Part shown: piece after piece, positions 1-5,916 of the stretch
Position numbering within the stretch: the first letter of the stretch is position 1
Layout: every line of letters starts with the position of its first letter
Assembly (NCBI GenBank): GCA_904502205.1
Contig: CAJGDR010000020.1
Location: 1 to 14,604, forward strand
Length of the DNA stretch: 14,604 bases
Direction: 5' to 3'
From: an uncultured Bacilli bacterium
GTDB taxonomy: Bacteria > Bacillota_I > Bacilli_A > ML615J-28 > CAG-313
Notes under the pieces: model-generated
The model's database searches: none
Told to the model about the DNA's origin: nothing
What the model saw: only the letters and a program-made list of their open reading frames with translations
Made by a program: the position numbers and the translations under genes

Positions 1-306
1 ATGGCTTATTTTAGCAACATCTTGATTAAATTCAATGATTAATAGATAGTCAACATTTAAATTTTCAAGAATTTCTTGTTTGCTAGGCATATCAATTATA
101 TAGTTAAATGAAACATTATTTCTTAAAACAGTATCGATATGGGGGTTGAATGTAATAACTGCCGATTTAGCATTTTTAAGTTTTGCTGATTCAACTGTTT
201 GATTAATTAGTTTTTGATGGGCTTTATGAATTCCATCAAATTGACCAATTGTTACTACAAGCGGACTATCAATAAAAGTATCTTTATTAAGATAAATAAC
301 TTGCAT
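1..306 (-). CDS. ribF: RibF, bifunctional riboflavin kinase/FAD synthetase (partial, N-terminal 102 residues)
   Basis: RibF phosphorylates riboflavin to FMN and adenylylates FMN to FAD in the cytoplasm. Only the start of the adenylyltransferase (FAD synthetase) domain is in the window; the rest lies beyond base 1. The frame opens with MQVIYLNKD and carries the nucleotidyltransferase signature G-x-FDGIH at residues 21-27, then HKAHQ at 27-31, where the family normally has H-x-G-H. The TFxPH motif follows at 52-56 as TFNPH, but the usual proline after the histidine is isoleucine. The ATG lies one base after the mnmA stop, with AAAAGGA about 9 nt upstream inside the mnmA end, so it is probably translated by coupling as the last visible gene of the walJ-ribF operon. 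The family assignment is firm; the two motif changes are read directly from the sequence. Confidence 0.9.
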   Translation of the reverse strand, partial: MQVIYLNKDTFIDSPLVVTIGQFDGIHKAHQKLINQTVESAKLKNAKSAVITFNPHIDTVLRNNVSFNYIIDMPSKQEILENLNVDYLLIIEFNQDVAKISH

Positions 307-307
307 A

Positions 308-1423
308 TTAATACATCCTTTTTACATCATCCATGTATACTTCATCAATAATAGAACCACCTAAACAATATTCTCCATCATAGAAAACACATGCTTGTCC
401 TGGTGTAACTGCCCATGCAGGTTCTAGTGTTCGTACTTCTAATTTATCGTTATCTAACCATTTAAGAACTACAGGAACATCTTTAGAACGATATCTAAAT
501 TTTGCTGTAATTTGTGTTCCATCTTGTGGTAATTCATTAAAGAAATTAACATTTGATGTAATAATACGGTTAGCGTAAAGAAGTTCATTATTCTTTCCTT
601 GACCAACAAGAAGTGTATTATTTTCTAAATTTTTACCAATTACGAACCATGCATCACCATCGCCACCAATCCCTAATCCATGTCTTTGGCCGATTGTATA
701 ATACATTATTCCATCATGTTCTCCCATAACTTTACCATCTACAGTTACCATTTTTCCTGGTTTTGATGGTAGATAGTTTTTAAGGAATTCTTTGAAGTTT
801 CTTTCACCGATGAAACAAACTCCAGTTGAGTCTTTTTTCTTTGCTGTAACTAAATCATATTGTTCGGCAAGAGCACGAACATCCTTCTTTTGCATATCTC
901 CAATAGGAAATAATGCTTTAGCAAGTTGCTGTTTAGATATTTGAGACAAGAAGTATGTTTGGTCTTTATTCTCATCTAATCCACGTAAAAGGTAATGTTT
1001 ATCACCATTGTGAATAACTCTAGCATAGTGACCCATCGCAATATAATCAGCACCTAGGGTCATAGCATGATCTAAAAAAGCTTTAAATTTAATTTCTTTG
1101 TTGCACATAATATCAGGATTTGGTGTACGACCTTTTTTGTATTCATCTAAAAAATACTTGAATACAGTATTCCAATACTCTGTAATAAAATCAATACGAT
1201 GAAGTTTAACTCCTAGTTTTTCTGCAACTTTAACGGCATCTTGATAATCAACTTCTTGAGGACATACATCATCATTAATTGTTGGATTTCCATGAATGTC
1301 ATTGTTTGTTGCAGAATCCCAGTTACGCATAAACATTGTTTCTACTTCGTAACCTTGTTCTAATAATTTTATTACAGCAGCACTTGAGTCAACACCACCA
1401 GATAATCCAAGAATTACTTTCAT
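308..1423 (-). CDS. mnmA: MnmA, tRNA-specific 2-thiouridylase
   Basis: MnmA uses ATP and a persulfide sulfur to convert U34 of the glutamate, glutamine and lysine tRNAs to 2-thiouridine, which supports accurate reading of the wobble base. The 371-residue protein has the usual family length. The PP-loop motif SGGVDSS is at residues 8-14. The two catalytic cysteines are present, C107 in [12 protein letters not shown] and C203 in DSTGVCFIG, matching the C102/C199 pair of E. coli by family knowledge. The central [13 protein letters not shown] segment (242-254) is typical of the family. Start: ATG four bases after the uvrB stop, with GAGG 7 nt upstream formed by the uvrB end. It is followed after one base by ribF. 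No cysteine desulfurase gene is nearby, so the sulfur donor must be encoded elsewhere. Confidence 0.97.
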   Translation of the reverse strand: MKVILGLSGGVDSSAAVIKLLEQGYEVETMFMRNWDSATNNDIHGNPTINDDVCPQEVDYQDAVKVAEKLGVKLHRIDFITEYWNTVFKYFLDEYKKGRTPNPDIMCNKEIKFKAFLDHAMTLGADYIAMGHYARVIHNGDKHYLLRGLDENKDQTYFLSQISKQQLAKALFPIGDMQKKDVRALAEQYDLVTAKKKDSTGVCFIGERNFKEFLKNYLPSKPGKMVTVDGKVMGEHDGIMYYTIGQRHGLGIGGDGDAWFVIGKNLENNTLLVGQGKNNELLYANRIITSNVNFFNELPQDGTQITAKFRYRSKDVPVVLKWLDNDKLEVRTLEPAWAVTPGQACVFYDGEYCLGGSIIDEVYMDDVKRMY

Positions 1424-1427
1424 AGTA

Positions 1428-3410
1428 CTACCTCATTGTTGCTTTAATTTCAATAATTGCATCACGTAACATCATTGCTTCTTCAAAGTTTAAACTTCTT
1501 GATGCTTGACGCATTTGTTCTTCTAATGTCTTAATTAATTGACGTTTTTCAGTTAAAGTCATTTTGTTAAGATCATTATCCATAATTGTATCTGTTTGTT
1601 TTTCTTCTTTAGTAATTATTAATGCTTCGCCAATTTCTTTAATAATTGTTTTTGGAACAATGCCATTGGCTTTATTGTATTCTTCTTGAATTTCACGACG
1701 TCGATAAGTTTCTTTGATAGCATTTGACATTGAATCAGTAACTTTATCAGCATACATGATAACACGGCCATTAGCATTTCTTGCCGCACGTCCAATTGTT
1801 TGAATAAGTGAACGTTCACTTCTTAAGAAACCTTCTTTATCAGCATCTAGAATCATTATTAAACTAACTTCTGGAATGTCTAATCCTTCTCTTAAAAGGT
1901 TAATACCGACGATGCAGTCATAAACACCCATTCGAAGTTTTCTGATAATTTCGAGTCTTTCTAAAGCTTTAATTTCAGAGTGTAAGTAAGCAACCTTAAT
2001 ACCAACTTCTTTTAGGTATTTAGTTAATTCTTCACTCATTTTGATTGTTAAAGTCGTAATTAAAGTTTTTTCGCCTTTAGCAATCTGATCTTTCAAATTG
2101 AAGATAATATCATCAATTTGACCGTTTATTGGTTTAATCTCAATAAGTGGATCTAATAATCCAGTAGGTCTAATAATTTGTTCGATAACCTCAGTAGAAT
2201 TTTCTACTTCATAGTCACCGGGAGTTGCGCTAACATAAATAACTTGATCAATTTTTTCTTCAAATTCTTTAAAATTTAAAGGTCTATTGTCAAGTGCTGA
2301 TGGTAATCTAAAACCAAAATCAACTAATGTTTGTTTTCTACTTCTGTCACCATTGTACATACCACGAACTTGTGGAATTGTAACGTGTGATTCATCGATA
2401 ATCATTAAAAAATTATTTTTAAAAAAGTCAATAAGTACAGCAGGTGTTTCGCCTTCTTCCCTTAAAGACATGTGTCTTGAGTAGTTTTCAATACCACTAC
2501 AAGTTCCGATTTCGGAAATCATTTCTAAATCATAGTTTGTACGTTCTTTAATTCTTTGAGCTTCTAGATATTTTTCATTGTTTTTAAAGTAATCAACTCG
2601 TTCATCAAGCTCATTTTTAATTCTATTCATTGCTTCTTCAAGTTTTTCAGGATTTGTTACGAAGTGAGTTGCTGGAAAGATTGAAACAACTTTCGTTGTA
2701 GAAATAACTTTACCAGTAACTACTTCAAAAAAAGCAATTCGTTCAATTTCATCATCAAAAAAAGAAATTCTAATTCCTTCATCTTTTTCTGAAATTGGAA
2801 TTATGTCGATTGTATCACCTTTTACTCTAAAACTTCCACGAGTAAATTCAATATTGTTACGTACATATTGCATTTGAACTAAACGTTCTAATAAATCATC
2901 TCTTTTGAAACATTCATTAACTCTTAGAGTTAACATACTATTTTTATAATCATCAGGGTCACCAATACCATAAATACATGAAACTGATGCCACAATTATT
3001 GTATCTTTTCTTTCTAAAATGCTTGCTGTAGCTGCATGTCGCATTTGGTCTATCTCATCATTAATACTTGAATCTTTTTCGATATACATATCTTTACTAG
3101 GAACATAAGCTTCTGGTTGATAGTAATCGTAGTAAGAAATAAAGTATTCTACTCTATTTTCTGGAAACAAGTTTTTAAATTCAGCATAAAGCTGACCTGC
3201 TAAGGTTTTGTTGTGGGCAAGAATTAAAACTGGTTTATTTACATTATTGATAACATTTGCAATCGTAAATGTTTTACCAGTTCCTGTTGCACCTAAAAGG
3301 GTTTGTTCTTTAACACCATTTAAAACGTTTGTTGTTAAACGTTCAATGGCTTTTGGTTGATCGCCAGTTGGAACATAATTCGCAACTAGTTTGAAATTTT
3401 CATTTGCCAT
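1428..3410 (-). CDS. uvrB: UvrB, excinuclease ABC subunit B
   Basis: UvrB is the damage-verifying ATPase of nucleotide excision repair; it is loaded by UvrA and then recruits UvrC. At 660 residues it is full length. Visible landmarks: Walker A GATGTGKT at 40-47; the Tyr-rich beta-hairpin that locks the DNA strand at about 89-104 ([12 protein letters not shown]); Walker B DESH at 339-342; helicase motifs V-VI in [10 protein letters not shown] (504-513) and QTIGRAARN (537-545); and the C-terminal UVR motif at about 620-655, which contacts UvrC. The ATG is one base after the stop of the upstream membrane-protein gene, and the only Shine-Dalgarno-like stretch is a weak AAGA, so translation probably depends on coupling. 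The usual partner uvrA is not adjacent here. I saw no LexA/DinR-type box directly upstream. Confidence 0.98.
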   Translation of the reverse strand: MANENFKLVANYVPTGDQPKAIERLTTNVLNGVKEQTLLGATGTGKTFTIANVINNVNKPVLILAHNKTLAGQLYAEFKNLFPENRVEYFISYYDYYQPEAYVPSKDMYIEKDSSINDEIDQMRHAATASILERKDTIIVASVSCIYGIGDPDDYKNSMLTLRVNECFKRDDLLERLVQMQYVRNNIEFTRGSFRVKGDTIDIIPISEKDEGIRISFFDDEIERIAFFEVVTGKVISTTKVVSIFPATHFVTNPEKLEEAMNRIKNELDERVDYFKNNEKYLEAQRIKERTNYDLEMISEIGTCSGIENYSRHMSLREEGETPAVLIDFFKNNFLMIIDESHVTIPQVRGMYNGDRSRKQTLVDFGFRLPSALDNRPLNFKEFEEKIDQVIYVSATPGDYEVENSTEVIEQIIRPTGLLDPLIEIKPINGQIDDIIFNLKDQIAKGEKTLITTLTIKMSEELTKYLKEVGIKVAYLHSEIKALERLEIIRKLRMGVYDCIVGINLLREGLDIPEVSLIMILDADKEGFLRSERSLIQTIGRAARNANGRVIMYADKVTDSMSNAIKETYRRREIQEEYNKANGIVPKTIIKEIGEALIITKEEKQTDTIMDNDLNKMTLTEKRQLIKTLEEQMRQASRSLNFEEAMMLRDAIIEIKATMR

Positions 3411-3411
3411 A

Positions 3412-4245
3412 TTATGGTCTTAAGAATACGACACATTTTGGTCTTTTTGGGTCGTATAAAATATCAATATATTCTTGTTGAGTTTCAGTATATAGGAAAG
3501 AATTTAGTTTAGTTTCAACTTGTTCACCAGTATTTGTACTAAATTCGATAGTAATTAGTGATTCTTTATTTCCTTTACTGTTTTTAGCACGACCAAATTT
3601 ATAAGTTTTAACACGAGCTTTTGCAACATTACCATATAGTTTTAAGTAATTTTGCATATCTTTTTTAGGCATTTCAATAATATTCACTACAACATAACTT
3701 AATACCATGGCATATACGAATACCATAATAATTACGTAAATTTGATTAAATACGCCACCTTCACCTGTAAAGGCTACGTCTTTACTAAATACATTATTTT
3801 TAACATAAATAGAAATTGTATTTGCGTTAACCCAAATACTAAATAGAATTAACATAATATTTAATAGTAATGGACCTTTTTCAAGTTTAATTTTAAATGA
3901 TTTAATTAAAAGTGGGAATCCCATAACACGTTTCCAACTTGATATATCATTGTAAATTAAATCAATTTGATCACCTTCATTAAATTCTTGACCTTTTAAA
4001 TCTGAATCAAAGAATTCGTAAGTTGTTGTAAAATTTAAACGGTTGTGTTCGCTTTGAAATTCAACAAGCATATAAATGCGATTTTTTACTTTATCAATTT
4101 GACGAATATAAGCCGCTATAGTTTGAGGATTTCTTTTTAAGGCTTTTTTGTATCTAAGATCTCTTACAAGACCAACAACAAAATTTACAATAAATACTAA
4201 AAAGAAAAAGATGTTAATAGTTAAATAAGCAATTTTTATAAACAT
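3412..4245 (-). CDS. Membrane protein with two DUF3592-like extramembrane modules, function unknown
   Basis: I do not recognise a named family with certainty. The 277-residue protein has hydrophobic segments at about 4-27, 124-148 and 166-190. Two soluble modules of similar design lie between and after them, at about 42-104 and 205-275. Each begins with a short strand (AAYIRQI; KARVKTY), runs through a stretch resembling Y.L.EF or L.TIEF, and ends in a polar turn of the type I-D-L-I-Y-N-D or I-D-I-L-Y-D-P, the pattern I associate with DUF3592-type proteins. Start: ATG with AAAGGAG 7 nt upstream; that site overlaps the rlmH stop, and the gap to rlmH is 12 nt. The gene is followed by uvrB after one base, so it belongs to the walJ-ribF operon. 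That context shows co-expression with RNA modification and repair genes but not a function. Gene call strong, family tentative. Confidence 0.8.
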   Translation of the reverse strand: MFIKIAYLTINIFFFLVFIVNFVVGLVRDLRYKKALKRNPQTIAAYIRQIDKVKNRIYMLVEFQSEHNRLNFTTTYEFFDSDLKGQEFNEGDQIDLIYNDISSWKRVMGFPLLIKSFKIKLEKGPLLLNIMLILFSIWVNANTISIYVKNNVFSKDVAFTGEGGVFNQIYVIIMVFVYAMVLSYVVVNIIEMPKKDMQNYLKLYGNVAKARVKTYKFGRAKNSKGNKESLITIEFSTNTGEQVETKLNSFLYTETQQEYIDILYDPKRPKCVVFLRP

Positions 4246-4257
4246 ATGAGTACTCCT

Positions 4258-4716
4258 TTATTTATGATATTCTTGATTATTAATAATTGTTAATGCACGA
4301 TATATTTGTTCTGTTAAAATAAGTCGCATTAACTGATGAGGGAATGTAAACTTTGAAAAAGATAAATGATAATTACTTCTTTGAATAACTCGTTCATCTA
4401 ATCCATTAGAACCACCAATAATAAAAACAATTCTAGTTGAGTGGTAGTTATTAATTTCAGTTATCTTTTCGGCAAGTTCTTCACTAGTTAGCATTTTACC
4501 TTTAATTTCTAAAGTAATAACAAAATCTTTATCAGTTATTTCTTGTAATAATAAAGTTCCTTCATCATAAATATTTTGTTTAATCGTTTTTTGATTAAAT
4601 TCCTTAACTTCTGTTATTTGAAATTTATCATATCCAGAAATTCTTTTGGCATATTCATTAATTCCATCTTTAATAAAGCTTTCTTTAATTTTTCCAACAC
4701 ATAAAATTTTAAGCAC
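4258..4716 (-). CDS. rlmH: RlmH, 23S rRNA pseudouridine-1915 N3-methyltransferase
   Basis: RlmH is a small SPOUT-class (knotted) methyltransferase that uses SAM to methylate pseudouridine 1915 in helix 69 of 23S rRNA on assembled ribosomes. The protein read from the GTG start has 152 residues (family about 155-160). It begins MLKILCVGKIKE, has the SAM-binding FIIGGSNGLDERV at 98-110, the signature SKFTFPHQLMRLILTEQIYRA at 121-141, and ends in the characteristic YHK. The longer frame opening at a TTG (4734) would add six residues with no ribosome site. The GTG has GGAGG exactly 6 nt upstream and aligns with the family's N-terminus, so I chose it. The GTG overlaps the end of walJ by 8 nt, which implies translational coupling. 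The walJ-rlmH pairing is common in Bacilli. Confidence 0.96.
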   Translation of the reverse strand: MLKILCVGKIKESFIKDGINEYAKRISGYDKFQITEVKEFNQKTIKQNIYDEGTLLLQEITDKDFVITLEIKGKMLTSEELAEKITEINNYHSTRIVFIIGGSNGLDERVIQRSNYHLSFSKFTFPHQLMRLILTEQIYRALTIINNQEYHK

Positions 4717-5500
4717 AGTCTTCCTCCAAATCAATTAAAATTGGTTCATTTTGTTTTCCAACAAATAGATTTGTATTTGAATTAGTTTTTTGTATTGCTT
4801 TTGTTGCATGTAAAATTGCTAATTCTTCAGTATTACACTCTTCACTAAGGTGAGCTAAAATAAGATGTTTAGTGTTATTTGATAAAACTTCATTTAAAAT
4901 AGCTTCACATTGTTCGTTGGATAAATGTCCTTTATTCGAAAGAATGCGTTGTTTCAATCGATAATCACGATTACTATTAAGTAACATTTCAACATCGTGA
5001 TTAGATTCAAGAATTAATACATTCATTCTTTTTAAAAGGGAATAATATTTTGGAAGAATATGTCCGGTATCGGTTGCATAGCCAATATTAGTGCTACCAA
5101 TTTTAAATAAATAACCGTAGGCACTTTTTGTATCATGGAATAAGTTAATTGGTACAAAATAAATGTCACCGATATTATATTTAGATTCTGGATTAATAAA
5201 GAAGACGTTATGATTTGTCATGTTACAAGCAACAGTTTTAGGTAAATTATAGTAAGATGCTTCGTTAATATAGACTTTAGCATTAGTACGTTTTTTGATT
5301 TGAGCAAGATGCATAACATGATCAATATGTTCATGAGTTATTAGTATAGCATCTAACGTATCTAAAAGAATGTCGAATGATAGAAGACGTTCTTTTAATT
5401 TGTTATAACTAAGCCCGGCATCGATTAAAATTTTTGTATTATTGGTTTCAATGTAAGTACAATTACCTTTTGAACCACTTGCTAAAATTATTACTTTCAT
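4709..5500 (-). CDS. walJ: WalJ/YycJ-type metallo-beta-lactamase-fold hydrolase
   Basis: This is a 263-residue cytoplasmic protein of the metallo-beta-lactamase superfamily, YycJ/WalJ branch, proposed to act as an exonuclease linked to replication and cell-wall control; its exact substrate is unsettled. Motifs visible: LASGSKGNCTYIE at 6-18, the metal-binding THEHIDH at 55-61 (H56, H58, D60, H61), H122 in the FHD segment, ATDTG at 142-146, ESNHD at 165-169, GHLSN at 191-195 and LAHLSEECN at 215-223. The length fits the family. Start: ATG at 5500 with AAGGAAG about 7 nt upstream. It is the first gene of the leftward operon. The walR/walK genes that flank walJ in Bacillus are not in this window, so it is detached from the wal locus here. 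Confidence 0.93.
   Translation of the reverse strand: MKVIILASGSKGNCTYIETNNTKILIDAGLSYNKLKERLLSFDILLDTLDAILITHEHIDHVMHLAQIKKRTNAKVYINEASYYNLPKTVACNMTNHNVFFINPESKYNIGDIYFVPINLFHDTKSAYGYLFKIGSTNIGYATDTGHILPKYYSLLKRMNVLILESNHDVEMLLNSNRDYRLKQRILSNKGHLSNEQCEAILNEVLSNNTKHLILAHLSEECNTEELAILHATKAIQKTNSNTNLFVGKQNEPILIDLEEDCA
4723..4727 (-). promoter_or_regulatory. Ribosome binding site that fixes the GTG start of rlmH
   Basis: GGAGG on the minus strand, inside the last codons of walJ, lies 6 nt before the GTG at 4716-4714. It supports the 152-residue RlmH start over the upstream TTG at 4734. Confidence 0.8.
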
Positions 5501-5525
5501 ATACTTTCTTCCTTATGTCTTCATT

Positions 5526-5554
5526 ATTATACCATAAACCCCAAAAAAGTACAA
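5526..5554 (-). promoter_or_regulatory. Promoter of the walJ-rlmH-X-uvrB-mnmA-ribF operon
   Basis: On the minus strand a perfect TATAAT (5531-5526) is preceded by TGG, giving an extended -10 (TGnTATAAT). TTGTAC at 5554-5549 is a weak -35 at 17 bp spacing. The initiation point would lie about 20 nt before the walJ start. It sits just downstream of the micro-gene terminator, so the operon has its own start of transcription. Confidence 0.75.
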
Positions 5555-5563
5555 ATAAAATGT

Positions 5564-5587
5564 AAAAAGTAGGGAATACCCCTACTT
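5564..5587 (-). terminator. Intrinsic terminator of the YjcZ-like gene
   Basis: On the minus strand an 8-bp perfect stem, AAGTAGGG with CCCTACTT (5587-5580 and 5574-5567), encloses the 5-nt loop GTATT and runs into a T-rich tract. It begins 15 bp after the stop of the 29-codon gene and separates it from the walJ promoter. Confidence 0.85.
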
Positions 5588-5602
5588 ATCATAAAACTGA
5601 TG

Positions 5603-5692
5603 TTAGAAAGCCCAGCATGCACCAATAATTACTAATAGAATAAATAGTACTAAAATGAATGCATAACCGTATTCTGTTTTAGATTGATTCAT
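5603..5692 (-). CDS. YjcZ-family tiny transmembrane protein (29 residues)
   Basis: A 29-codon gene whose product begins MNQSKTEYGYAF and ends ACWAF. After a polar, Tyr/Gly-containing N-terminus it has a single hydrophobic helix at about residues 11-25. The core FILVLFILLVIIGA closely resembles the FALIVVLFILLIIVGA core I know from the YjcZ/tiny transmembrane family of Bacillus, annotated there as sporulation-associated. The gene has a very strong ribosome site, GGAGGAGGG, ending 6-7 nt before the ATG, and its own intrinsic terminator right after the stop. Those two signals make it far more likely to be a real gene than chance. It is transcribed away from the large foldase-like operon. Function is unknown; the sporulation link is a family label and not evidence that this organism sporulates. 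Confidence 0.85.
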   Translation of the reverse strand: MNQSKTEYGYAFILVLFILLVIIGACWAF

Positions 5693-5763
5693 AAACCGCC
5701 CTCCTCCCATATTAACATACGTAAAAAACTTTTAAAAATAAATTATTTTAGCCCAAAAAAATA

Positions 5764-5791
5764 AGAATATTTTTGTTATGTTAAATGTAAA
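5764..5791 (-). promoter_or_regulatory. Possible promoter of the YjcZ-like gene
   Basis: On the minus strand TTTACA (5791-5786) and TATTCT (5769-5764) are spaced 16 bp apart, about 70 nt before the gene start. The -10 is poor, and a promoter for an alternative sigma factor could lie elsewhere in 5693-5800. This is a candidate only. Confidence 0.25.
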
Positions 5792-5834
5792 GAGAAAAAA
5801 CATTTGCGTAATTTAAAAATGCTTTGTATATTAT

Positions 5835-5866
5835 TTGTAATTTTTGGCATTTTTTGGTATTATAAT
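5835..5866 (+). promoter_or_regulatory. Promoter of the two-gene foldase-like operon
   Basis: TTGTAA (5835-5840) lies 17 bp before TATTAT (5858-5863); a perfect TATAAT overlaps this at 5861-5866, 20 bp from the same -35. Either reading puts the start near 5872, leaving a leader of about 45 nt with AAGGAG 8 nt before the ATG. I see no riboswitch or strong hairpin in the leader. Confidence 0.6.
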
Positions 5867-5916
5867 AGTGTTACTTTTTTCTAGAAAGTGTATTTATACA
5901 AAAAGGAGAACAAAAT

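Noticed and set aside
2287..2484. Open frame antisense to uvrB, and a similar one at 1619-1819 in another frame
   Set aside because: Both lie wholly inside the well-supported uvrB frame, match no known protein and have no ribosome site.
5735..5755. AT palindrome in the divergent intergenic region as an operator
   Set aside because: AAAATAA/TTATTTT has a one-base centre and is expected by chance at this base composition.
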